Assembly: GCA_934630385.1 (NCBI GenBank)
Contig: CAKTWE010000024.1
Location: 1 to 25,768, forward strand
Origin: an uncultured Collinsella sp.
GTDB lineage: Bacteria > Actinomycetota > Coriobacteriia > Coriobacteriales > Coriobacteriaceae
Direction of reading: 5' to 3'
DNA length: 25,768 bases
The position numbers were made by a program, and so were the translations under genes. Below the pieces are notes generated by a model. It had not been told where the DNA came from and did no database searches. It saw only the letters and a list, made by a program, of their open reading frames with translations. Positions within the stretch are counted from its first letter, which is position 1, and every line of letters starts with the position of its first letter. This document shows, piece after piece, positions 1 through 6,926 of this stretch.

Positions 1-683
1 ACCGTCTGCTGAAACACCTTGACCACGGGGATGCCGCGTACGTATTCGGTGCCGGTCTTGTTCATCTTGACCAGCGCTCCCATGTAGGCCTTCATAAACT
101 CGCCGCCCTTGCCGCTCATCATGGCGGCCATGGCGCCAAGCGAAACGGCGACCGAGATAAGGCATGCCGCCCCTAAACGCCAATCGAGCGCGAAAAGCAG
201 CACGAGCAGACCTGCGACCATGGCGGTGGCGCCGGCGATATCGGGCAGCATGTGCGCGAGCAAAGTCTCGGTAGAGGCGGCGCATCCGTCTACAACACGA
301 CGCAGCTCACCGGTGGCGTGCGTGTCAAAGTAGCCGAGCGGTAGCTTAAGCAGATGCTCGCTCGTAGTCTTGCGGATATTGGACGCGCAGCGAAACGCAG
401 ACAGGTGCGTACACATGAGCCCCGCGAAATAGACCACGATGCTCGCCAGGGCAAAACCCACTGCCCACCAACCATACATCGCGATATCGGTGGCATCGCT
501 CCAGTTAGGTGCCACGGCGATAAGGTCTCGCGCAACAAACCAGATACACACGTACGGGCCAAAGCTCAGCAGCTGCGAGAGCGCCGAGAGGGCCATGCCC
601 AAATATGTTAGGAATTTACGGTCGCCGGCATATGCAAGCAGCTCGCCGATACCGCCGCCTTCCCTTTTTGATCCCTTTGCCAT
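1..683 (-). CDS. ABC transporter, exporter-type transmembrane domain (partial, C-terminus outside window)
   Basis: Only the first 227 codons are present; the frame runs open off the left window edge. The visible part is an exporter-type transmembrane domain: a short charged N-terminus, several hydrophobic helices, and the cytoplasmic-loop motif LKLPLGYFDTHATGELRR typical of ABC exporters. The ATPase domain should lie beyond the edge. The start is the ATG at 683, with AAAGGA five bases upstream. The gene is divergent from an AraC-family regulator. That pairing resembles AraC-controlled siderophore/iron ABC exporters (YbtPQ/IrtAB-like), so a metal-related role is possible but is inference. The exporter fold is clear; the substrate is not. 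Confidence 0.85.
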   Translation of the reverse strand, partial: MAKGSKREGGGIGELLAYAGDRKFLTYLGMALSALSQLLSFGPYVCIWFVARDLIAVAPNWSDATDIAMYGWWAVGFALASIVVYFAGLMCTHLSAFRCASNIRKTTSEHLLKLPLGYFDTHATGELRRVVDGCAASTETLLAHMLPDIAGATAMVAGLLVLLFALDWRLGAACLISVAVSLGAMAAMMSGKGGEFMKAYMGALVKMNKTGTEYVRGIPVVKVFQQT

Positions 684-797
684 GAGATTCCTTTCTAACG
701 GCTTGAGAGTTAACCGTAATGAACTTATCATTGACATGTTAGCCATGGCTCACAATCAAGCCAGGCGTGGACGTTTCTGCAAAGGAAAGGGACGCTT
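684..797. promoter_or_regulatory. Divergent promoter region with a 21-bp-offset direct repeat (candidate AraC-family binding site)
   Basis: Two 14-base direct repeats, GACGTTTCTGCAAA (770-783) and GACGCTTTTGCAAA (791-804), match at 12 of 14 bases and start exactly 21 bases apart, two helical turns. That is the classical arrangement of half-sites for AraC-family proteins. The second repeat covers the regulator's TTG start. A weak minus-strand promoter for the ABC gene may be TTGTGA (754-749) with AATGAT (732-727), spacer 16. Such poor boxes fit an activator-dependent promoter. The repeat is seen directly; binding is inferred. Confidence 0.5.
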
Positions 798-1802
798 TTG
801 CAAATACGGAGGGCAGCGACCGACATAACCGGGCTCTACGCACCGCAGTTTGAGCAGTTTGGCCTGGAGCTTACCGGCAAGGGCGCCGTCTTTACCGGCG
901 AGGTGGCAAACGACCGGGCACACGGCCGCGCATGGATCATGCCCCTCTCCCCCACCTGCATCGTCATGGAGCATTTCATTACCCCGACGCACGATATGTA
1001 CCTGGCCGAATACACACCCGAGCCGTACGCCTGCGTGAGCGAGGTCAGCGCGCCCACACTTATATGCATGCCCGAGGCCGGCATAACGCCTGCGAACCTT
1101 AAACCCTTGCATGGACCGTGGCCAAACAATGCCGTGTGCAGCTTTATCCAAGATAACTGTGGCGAGGAGTTAAGCCCGCTGTTTGCAGGGCAGCTCTATC
1201 ACTCGCGCTCGGTGCTCTTTTTGCCCGGGTATTTCGACGAGCTGGAGCATCGGTATCCCACTGAGTTCGCGGGAGTCTTTGAGGCGTTTGCCGAGTCGTG
1301 GCACGAGGAAGCAACGTCTGCCATCTGCCACGCGCTGCGCTGGATTAACGAGGAACGCGCTCGCACCGTAGGCGGACACGTCTATATGCAAGGCATCGTG
1401 GAAACCATGGTCGCGGAGCTCGCCTGTTCGCGCGCAGCCCACAAGCAGGCGCGGCAGGCGGCAGACACACGCGTCAGCATAACCATTGCCGAAGAAGCAA
1501 CGGCAATGATTGAGCGCGCGCTCGACAAAGGCAGACGTGTGGGTATCAACGAGGTGGCCGAGAGGCTCTACACAAGCCGCTCCAAACTATGCGCCACCTT
1601 TAAGGCCCAAACTGGCGAGTCCCTGGGCGCCTACATTCGCAGACGCAGTATGGAACGAGCACAGGACCTTTTGGCCGATAGCTCGCTCACGATAGCGCAG
1701 GTCGCAGAGCGTCTAGGCTACCCTCAGCAGGCCGCCTTCGCCCAAGCCTTCAAACAATACACCGGCACCACCCCCACCACCTGGCGCTCCCAACATATAT
1801 AA
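798..1802 (+). CDS. AraC family transcriptional regulator
   Basis: The product is 334 aa. The C-terminal third (about residues 245-330) is an AraC/XylS double helix-turn-helix: GINEVAERLYTSRSKLCATF forms the first, and LTIAQVAERLGYPQQAAFAQ with the following FKQYTGTTPTTWR the second. The N-terminal 240 residues are an unassigned sensor domain without membrane segments. No ATG or GTG lies upstream in frame; the best start is TTG at 798, preceded by the purine-rich AAAGGAAAGGG. It is divergent from the ABC gene at 683, so it probably activates that transporter and may repress itself through the direct repeat over its own start. The family call is firm; the ligand is unknown, with iron or siderophore a guess from context. 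Confidence 0.9.
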   Translation: MQIRRAATDITGLYAPQFEQFGLELTGKGAVFTGEVANDRAHGRAWIMPLSPTCIVMEHFITPTHDMYLAEYTPEPYACVSEVSAPTLICMPEAGITPANLKPLHGPWPNNAVCSFIQDNCGEELSPLFAGQLYHSRSVLFLPGYFDELEHRYPTEFAGVFEAFAESWHEEATSAICHALRWINEERARTVGGHVYMQGIVETMVAELACSRAAHKQARQAADTRVSITIAEEATAMIERALDKGRRVGINEVAERLYTSRSKLCATFKAQTGESLGAYIRRRSMERAQDLLADSSLTIAQVAERLGYPQQAAFAQAFKQYTGTTPTTWRSQHI

Positions 1803-1803
1803 A

Positions 1804-1832
1804 GAATGAGGGCGCCATCGGCGCCCTCATTC
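1804..1832. terminator. Strong hairpin after the AraC gene
   Basis: A perfect 13-bp inverted repeat (GAATGAGGGCGCC / GGCGCCCTCATTC) with a 3-base ATC loop starts two bases after the AraC stop codon. No T-run follows on the plus strand, so if it ends transcription it lacks the usual U-tract. On the minus strand it is followed by a short T-rich stretch. Confidence 0.65.
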
Positions 1833-1877
1833 ACCAAATTCAATCCAGCCCACCTGACCCGAACGGCCGAGTCGTCT

Positions 1878-2020
1878 GGCCGGGGAAGCCCCGAGTCGCC
1901 GGGGTGTTTGCTCCAAATGAGTTCCGCATGCAAAGAAGGCCACTAAATGTGGCCTTCGTCTTGCATAGGACTGTTTGAAATTTGGAGGAAATACCCCGGC
2001 GACTCGGGGCTTCCCCGGCC
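1878..2020. repeat. 143-bp imperfect palindrome between convergent genes
   Basis: The ends are a perfect 28-bp inverted repeat at 1878-1905 and 1993-2020. Pairing continues inward with mismatches (CTCCAAAT on both arms, then ATGCAA) to a central 9-bp hairpin at 1935-1957. Each outer arm also contains its own small hairpin, CGGGG-AAG-CCCCG. The right end lies seven bases from the gatB stop. It could be a MITE-like repeat acting as a bidirectional transcription end. No ORF, transposase or target-site duplication was recognised. Confidence 0.7.
1935..1957 (-). terminator. Candidate intrinsic terminator for gatCAB
   Basis: Inner stem GAAGGCCAC / GTGGCCTTC with a 5-base loop, at the centre of the large palindrome. 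Read on the minus strand it is followed by TTTG, a short T-run. It is the likeliest end of the gatCAB transcript and could also work weakly for the converging AraC gene. Confidence 0.5.
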
Positions 2021-2026
2021 TCGCAG

Positions 2027-3703
2027 CTACGAGAGCGACGTTCTCAGCAACTCGTTGAAGAGCTTCGGGTTGCCCTTGCCGCGGCTCGCCTTCATGCACT
2101 GGCCTACCAAAAAGCCGATGACCTTCTGGTTGCCGTCACGATACTGCTGCGCCTGCTCGGCGCAGTTTGCCAGCACCTCGTCCACGATCGGCTGCAGCGC
2201 GCCGGCATCGCTCACCTGACGCATACCGCGCTCGTCGACAATCTTGTTGGGGTCGTCGCCGGTCTGGGCCATGGCCTCAAAGACCTCGTGCGCTTGGTTG
2301 GAGCTGATGGCATCGGTCGCCAGCAGCTTAGCCAGCGCTGCCACCTGAGCCGGCGCGATGCCAGACTCGGCCAGCGAGACGCCCGCACCCTTAAGGTAGG
2401 CGATCATCTCGTTGACCAGCAGGTTTGCGACCGTCTGGGCCTCCTTGCCGGCCATACCGGCAGCGGCGGCCTCAAAGAACTCGGCAAACTCGGGGTCCCC
2501 GGCAATCTGCTCGGCATCGGCAGCCTTAATGCCAAAGTCGGCCTCAAAACGGGCGCGCTTGGCATCGGGCAGCTCGGGAATCTCGCCACGGCAGCGGTCG
2601 ATGAACTCGTCATCCAAATCGAACGGCGCCAGGTCGGGATCGGGGAACAGGCGATAGTCGTCGGCCGTCTCCTTCACACGCATGACCACGGTGCGCTTGC
2701 GGCTGGGCTCCCAGTGGCGGGTCTCCTGATAGATGATGCCGCCCTCCTCGAGCACCTCGGCCTGACGGCAAATCTCGTAGGCAAGGCCGTCGTGCAGGCT
2801 CTTAAACGAGTTGAGGTTCTTGAGCTCGGTCTTGGTGCCCAGCTTGGTCTCGCCGCGACGGCGCAGGCTCACGTTGCCGTCGCAACGCATGGAGCCCTTC
2901 TCCATGGAGCAGTCCGAAATACCCAGCGTCACAAAGATGCGACGGAGCTTTTCCATAAACAGGCGAGCCTCCTCGGGCGTGCGCAGATCGGGCTCAGTCA
3001 CGAGCTCAATCAAAGGCGTTCCGCAGCGGTTGTAGTCGACGAGCGACTCGGCCGCGGCGGTAATGCGGCCCTCGGCGCCACCCACGTGGACCATCTTGGC
3101 GGCGTCCTCCTCCATGTGGATGCGCAGGATGCGGATGGGCACCGTGTAGGAACCGTCCTCGCGGCGCTCGGGCATCTGCAGGTTGGACGCATCGTAGCTG
3201 GCCAGGTGACCGGCGCGCTGATTGCCCTCACGCATGGTCGACGTCATGGATGTGGACAGGCCCTCGGCGTTGGCCGAGGCGCTCGCCAGGCTCTGGGCCT
3301 CGGCCTCGCCAAACGCGCAGTCGGGGCGCTCGGCGGCGCCGCGACCGGTCACGTCCAGGTCCAGGTGACCGTACATGGCAAAGGCGACCGGACCCTGCGT
3401 GGTCTGGAAGTTCTTGGCCATATCGGGATAGAAGTAGTGCTTGCGGTAGAACATCGAGTGGCGCTGAATCTCGCAGTTGGTGGCGAGACCGGCCTTGACG
3501 ATACTCTCGATGGCGCGCTTGTTGGGCACCGGCAGCGCACCGGGCAGGCCCAGGCACACCGGGCACACGTTGGCGTTGGGCTCGTCATCGTGGCTGAGCT
3601 TGCAATTGCAGAACATCTTGGTATCGAGTGCGGTGAGCTCGGTATGGATCTCCAGGCCGATCACGGCCTCCCAATCCTGCAGGACCTCGGAAAGCTCCTT
3701 CAT
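2027..3703 (-). CDS. gatB: Asp-tRNA(Asn)/Glu-tRNA(Gln) amidotransferase subunit B
   Basis: GatB binds the misacylated tRNA and phosphorylates the acyl group before amidation with ammonia delivered from GatA. The 558-aa product begins with the family's EAVIGLEIHTEL block. It carries CNC...CPVC (about residues 32-50), the four-Cys zinc site of the Cys-type GatB proteins, then RIHMEEDAAK and EKGSMRCDGNVSLR, and ends in the helical YqeY-like tail (about 410-558). It is longer than the usual roughly 480 aa, mainly because of an insertion of about 60 residues (about 121-185) between the GYIDI-type strand and RIHMEED. The ATG at 3703 shares one base with the gatA TAA, so translation is coupled. The identification is certain; the insert's role is unknown. 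Confidence 0.97.
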   Translation of the reverse strand: MKELSEVLQDWEAVIGLEIHTELTALDTKMFCNCKLSHDDEPNANVCPVCLGLPGALPVPNKRAIESIVKAGLATNCEIQRHSMFYRKHYFYPDMAKNFQTTQGPVAFAMYGHLDLDVTGRGAAERPDCAFGEAEAQSLASASANAEGLSTSMTSTMREGNQRAGHLASYDASNLQMPERREDGSYTVPIRILRIHMEEDAAKMVHVGGAEGRITAAAESLVDYNRCGTPLIELVTEPDLRTPEEARLFMEKLRRIFVTLGISDCSMEKGSMRCDGNVSLRRRGETKLGTKTELKNLNSFKSLHDGLAYEICRQAEVLEEGGIIYQETRHWEPSRKRTVVMRVKETADDYRLFPDPDLAPFDLDDEFIDRCRGEIPELPDAKRARFEADFGIKAADAEQIAGDPEFAEFFEAAAAGMAGKEAQTVANLLVNEMIAYLKGAGVSLAESGIAPAQVAALAKLLATDAISSNQAHEVFEAMAQTGDDPNKIVDERGMRQVSDAGALQPIVDEVLANCAEQAQQYRDGNQKVIGFLVGQCMKASRGKGNPKLFNELLRTSLS

Positions 3704-5217
3704 TACAGCTCGCCTCCCTTCCCGGCAAAATCGGGCGCTACGGAAAGCGCGGGCGCACCCGTGGCGGCATCGGCAAAGCCGCGCTCCAGGGCGCGGGCAA
3801 ACGTGAGCAGCTGGCGGTCCTTAAAGGCAGGCCCCACCAGCTGGGCAGAAACGGGCAGCTTGCTGTCCTCGCCCAGGCCCAGCGGCACCGAGATGCCGCC
3901 GTTGCCGCAAATGTTGAGCGAGATGGTGTACAGGTCGGAAAGGTACATCTGCGTGGGGTCGCTGATCTCGCCAAACTTAAAGGCCGTGCGCGGCGAGGCG
4001 GGCATGAGGATGGTGTCCACCTTGGCATACGCGGCGTCGTAGTCCTGCGTGATGAGCGTGCGGGCCTTTTGCGCAGCGTAGTAGTACTTGTCGTACACGC
4101 CCGAGCTCAGCAGGTAGGCACCGAGCATCTGACGGCGCTTGGCCTCGGCGCCAAAGCCGTGGGCGCGCGAAAGCGAGCTCTGGTCGGACAGGTTGGCGCA
4201 GCCCTCCTCCTGATAGCCGTAGCGAATGCCGTCGAAACGGGCCAGGTTGGAGAACGCCTCGGCCGGGCCGATGACGTAGTAGGCGGCGATGGCGGCATCC
4301 AGGTGCGGCAGGTCGACCTCCACCAGCTCGGCGCCTTGGTTCTGCAGCTCCTGGGCGGCGCGCTGAACAGCGGCCTTGACCTCGGGCGTCAGGCCCTCGG
4401 CCTCCATAAACGCGGGGATGATGCCCACGCGCTTACCCTCGATGCTGTCGTTAAGATGCTCGGTAAAGTCGACGGCGCAATCCTGGCTGGTGCAGTCGTA
4501 GGGATCGTGACCCGCGCCGGTAAGCGCGTTCATGGCCAGCGCGACATCCTCGACCGTGCGGCCAAAGGGGCCCACCTGGTCGAGCGACGAGCCAAAGGCA
4601 ACCACGCCGTAACGGCTCACGGCGCCATACGTGGGCTTAAAGCCCACCACGCCGCACAGCGACGCCGGCTGGCGAATGGAGCCGCCGGTGTCCGAGCCCA
4701 GCGAGAGCGCGACCTCGCCCGCGGCGACGGCGGCAGCGGAGCCACCCGAGGAGCCGCCGGGCACGCGCTCGGTATCCCAGGGGTTGTTGGTGCGGTGGAA
4801 CGCCGAGCTCTCGGTGGAGCTGCCAAAGGCAAACTCGTCCATGTTGGCCTTGCCCATGGGCAGACAGCCGGCATCGAGCATGCGCTGGACGCAGGTGGCG
4901 GTGTAAACGCTCTGGTAATCCTCAAGCATGCGGGAGGCGCAGGTGGTGCGTGTGCCCACGAGGTTCATGTTGTCCTTGATGGCCAGCGGCACGCCCGCAA
5001 GCGGGGGCAGCGGCTTGCCTGCAGCGCGGTCGGCATCCACGCGCGCGGCGGCCTCGAGCGCGAGCTCGGGCGCCACCTGCAGGAATGCCTGGACCCCGCC
5101 CTCGCGCGCCTCGATGGCGGCAAGGGAGGCCTGGGCCACCTCGGTAGCGGTAAAGTCGCCGGCGGCAACACCCGCGGCGATCTGGGCGGCGGTAAGGGAA
5201 TCGAAGCTCTGCGCCAT
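3703..5217 (-). CDS. gatA: Asp-tRNA(Asn)/Glu-tRNA(Gln) amidotransferase subunit A (glutaminase)
   Basis: This 504-aa amidase-signature protein releases ammonia from glutamine for the GatB active site. The catalytic Ser-cisSer-Lys triad can be placed: Lys81 in GVPLAIKDN, Ser156 in the GGSSGGS block, and nucleophile Ser180 in GSDTGGSIRQPAS. The spacing of these three residues matches the well-studied GatA enzymes. The ATG at 5217 overlaps the gatC stop by one base (TAATG), and the 3' end overlaps gatB the same way, giving a tight gatC-gatA-gatB operon. Its presence implies that Gln-tRNA and/or Asn-tRNA are made by the indirect transamidation route. Nothing is missing or truncated. Confidence 0.97.
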   Translation of the reverse strand: MAQSFDSLTAAQIAAGVAAGDFTATEVAQASLAAIEAREGGVQAFLQVAPELALEAAARVDADRAAGKPLPPLAGVPLAIKDNMNLVGTRTTCASRMLEDYQSVYTATCVQRMLDAGCLPMGKANMDEFAFGSSTESSAFHRTNNPWDTERVPGGSSGGSAAAVAAGEVALSLGSDTGGSIRQPASLCGVVGFKPTYGAVSRYGVVAFGSSLDQVGPFGRTVEDVALAMNALTGAGHDPYDCTSQDCAVDFTEHLNDSIEGKRVGIIPAFMEAEGLTPEVKAAVQRAAQELQNQGAELVEVDLPHLDAAIAAYYVIGPAEAFSNLARFDGIRYGYQEEGCANLSDQSSLSRAHGFGAEAKRRQMLGAYLLSSGVYDKYYYAAQKARTLITQDYDAAYAKVDTILMPASPRTAFKFGEISDPTQMYLSDLYTISLNICGNGGISVPLGLGEDSKLPVSAQLVGPAFKDRQLLTFARALERGFADAATGAPALSVAPDFAGKGGEL

Positions 5218-5528
5218 TACTCGCTCTCCCCCTCTCCCAAAATGGACGGCACGCGGAAGTAGCGGTCGCGCGCGCTGCCGGCGTTTTCGAGCGCGACGTC
5301 GAGCGGCAGGTCGCGCTCGGGCTCGCGCAGGTCGTCGCCCATCACGTTGGACAGGCTTCCGATGGGATGGAACGTGGGCTCCACGTCGGGCAAGTCATAT
5401 TGCAGGACGGGCTCGAGCATCTGGACGGCGTCGTTCATGTAGGACGTCATCTGGGTGAGCTCGTCATCGGTCAGTGCGATTTTTGCGTACTCGGCGATGC
5501 CGCGCACGTCTTTCTCGCTGAGTGCCAT
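5217..5528 (-). CDS. gatC: Asp-tRNA(Asn)/Glu-tRNA(Gln) amidotransferase subunit C
   Basis: The 103-aa product is the small subunit that wraps around and stabilises the GatA-GatB interface. Family features are an N-terminal helix (EKDVRGIAEYAKIALTDDE), the downstream LEPVLQYDLPDVEPTFHPIG linker, and a C-terminal SILG near the end. The frame is open to an ATG at 5546, but the ATG at 5528 has GGAAGGGAG six bases upstream and gives the usual N-terminus MALSEKDV, so it is preferred. It is the first gene of the gat operon. A TATACT element at 5569-5564 on the minus strand could be the -10 box, but no good -35 is visible. Confidence 0.95.
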   Translation of the reverse strand: MALSEKDVRGIAEYAKIALTDDELTQMTSYMNDAVQMLEPVLQYDLPDVEPTFHPIGSLSNVMGDDLREPERDLPLDVALENAGSARDRYFRVPSILGEGESE

Positions 5529-5563
5529 AGGCGCTCCCTTCCGCATAACAGATAAACCGCTCT

Positions 5564-5569
5564 AGTATA
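5564..5569 (-). promoter_or_regulatory. Possible -10 element for gatCAB
   Basis: TATACT on the minus strand, 36 bases upstream of the gatC ATG. No convincing -35 hexamer sits at the expected distance, so this is weak. The rest of 5547-5825 holds the two repeats listed separately and no gene. Confidence 0.3.
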
Positions 5570-5701
5570 CAAGGCAACGCCGCTTGGAGCAGGTGCTTTA
5601 CCCAAATGCAGCGAAAACGTAACGAGGGCGGCGAGCACGGGTGGGCGGTTCTGCAGCGAAAACCACATCGCGCATAGCGAATGCCGCATCACCCACGGCA
5701 A

Positions 5702-5766
5702 AAACCATCACAACATTCGACGCTTTTCGTCAAAATCGCGATTTTCATCGAATGTTGTGATGGTTT
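5702..5766. repeat. Palindromic repeat family 1, copy A
   Basis: Perfect 19-bp arms (5702-5720 and 5748-5766; arm core CCATCACAACATTCGA) enclose 27 bases that contain a second perfect palindrome, AAAATCGCGATTTT (5732-5745). The same element recurs at 15489, 19620 and 20860. It lies 3' of the sortase gene and 5' of gatC, both on the minus strand. Confidence 0.9.
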
Positions 5767-5777
5767 GGAAGCCCCCG

Positions 5778-5812
5778 ACCACCACAAAGGTGGCTGTCCC
5801 CTTTGTGGTGGT
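5778..5812. repeat. Hairpin repeat family 2, copy 1
   Basis: Perfect 13-bp arms (ACCACCACAAAGG / CCTTTGTGGTGGT) around the 9-base loop TGGCTGTCC. It starts 14 bases past the sortase stop and 11 bases from family 1 copy A. Related hairpins occur at 14474, 15434, 17007 and 17061. It probably ends or stabilises the pilus transcript, although no T-run follows. Confidence 0.85.
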
Positions 5813-5825
5813 TCTGAACGATGTC

Positions 5826-6716
5826 CTATGCCGAGGCCTTGGCCTTGCGGCGCTTGCGGACCGCGTGGATCACGATGTCCAGCAGCAACAGCACAATGGC
5901 TACGACCACGATGAGCACGGCAAACTCGCGCTTGCCCCAGTGGCGGCCGGCCAGCGACTTTTGCTTGTCGACGTCCTTCTTGCTGTATTTGGTGCGCACG
6001 CAATGCACCAGCAGGCGATGGTCGTTCACGCCATAGGGCGTGCAGGTAACGAGCGTCACCTTGTCGGCACCGGGCTCGATGGTCAGTGACTCCATCTCCT
6101 CGGGCAGCACGACCTCGGAGTCCACCATCTTGTAGGCGAGCGTCTTGTTCATGGTGTGCAGCAGCACCAGGTCGCCGGGCTCCAGCGAGTGGATGTCGTC
6201 GAACATGCTCAGGTTGCGCATGCCCGAGTGCGCGGTGAGCACGCAATGCGTCGAGGTGCCGCCCACCGGCAGGCTCGTGCCCTCCAGGTGGCCGACGCCC
6301 GCCATAAGGACTTCTTCGCTCGTGCCGTGGTAGATGGGCATGCTCACGTCGATGGAGGGGATCTCGACCCAGCTCATCATGGGGTCGCGGTCAAAGATGA
6401 GCTGCTGAGCGTAGGGCTCGATCTGGTCGGCGGGGAGCTCGGTGGCCTCGCCCGCCAGCTGCTCGTTATAGGAGCGCGCCTGCAGCAAGATGCGCTCGCG
6501 CTCCTCGGCAGACAGCGCGTCCACGGTGCTGGACACGGTGCTGATCTGGTTGAACACGCCCGAGGCTTCGAGCCGGTCCAAGATCCACGGCCAGGTCATA
6601 AGGCCCACGCCAATAAGGATGATGACGATGGTGATGAGGCGGTCGGCCCAGCGCGGCAGCCGCTTGCGACGGCGCTTGCCGCCCGCGGGCTTGGAGTGTT
6701 TGTTTGCACGTGACAT
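5826..6716 (-). CDS. Class C (pilus-assembling) sortase
   Basis: This membrane-bound transpeptidase is predicted to cleave the LPxTG-like motifs of the upstream pilins and join them through lysine side chains. With the ATG at 6716 it has 296 aa. It has an N-terminal membrane helix (about 26-48), the class C block IYHGTSEEVLMAGVGHLEGT, catalytic His163 in LTAHSGM, Cys225 and Arg234 in TLVTCTPYGVNDHRLLV, and a C-terminal membrane helix (about 265-285) with a basic tail. The C-terminal anchor is typical of class C. GTG codons at 6728 and 6725 are alternative starts, since the upstream region has only a GAAAG-like ribosome site. It is the last gene of the pilus operon, separated from the major pilin by a terminator-like hairpin. 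Confidence 0.93.
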   Translation of the reverse strand: MSRANKHSKPAGGKRRRKRLPRWADRLITIVIILIGVGLMTWPWILDRLEASGVFNQISTVSSTVDALSAEERERILLQARSYNEQLAGEATELPADQIEPYAQQLIFDRDPMMSWVEIPSIDVSMPIYHGTSEEVLMAGVGHLEGTSLPVGGTSTHCVLTAHSGMRNLSMFDDIHSLEPGDLVLLHTMNKTLAYKMVDSEVVLPEEMESLTIEPGADKVTLVTCTPYGVNDHRLLVHCVRTKYSKKDVDKQKSLAGRHWGKREFAVLIVVVAIVLLLLDIVIHAVRKRRKAKASA

Positions 6717-6795
6717 CGGCCACACCACTTTCGTCAGGTTGCACTAGAGAGCTGCACCAAGCAGGATAGCGCAGCGCGGACTCGCAGATACAAAA

Positions 6796-6826
6796 CGGGG
6801 CAAACTCCAGTGCGGAGTCTGCCCCG
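6796..6826 (-). terminator. Intrinsic terminator/attenuator between major pilin and sortase
   Basis: On the minus strand CGGGGCAGACTCC pairs with GGAGTTTGCCCCG (13 bp with one A-C mismatch) around a 5-base loop, followed at once by TTTTG. It lies inside the operon, 101 bases past the major-pilin stop and 80 bases before the sortase ATG. Partial read-through would leave sortase mRNA below pilin mRNA. The hairpin is seen directly; the regulatory role is inferred. Confidence 0.7.
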
Positions 6827-6926
6827 AAAAGAGAATGGCAAAGCAAGAACGTAGATGGACGAGAAAAGTGTCCGCAAGTCTCATGGCCATCACATCCCAC
6901 CTGCCAAAGGGATGGGTGAGCGAGTG

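Noticed and set aside
1982..4042. Long plus-strand open frame of 686 codons opposite gatB and the end of gatA
   Set aside because: It mirrors the gat genes in a GC-rich genome, has no recognisable domain and its composition (Leu/Gly/Val/His-rich) is typical of antisense frames.
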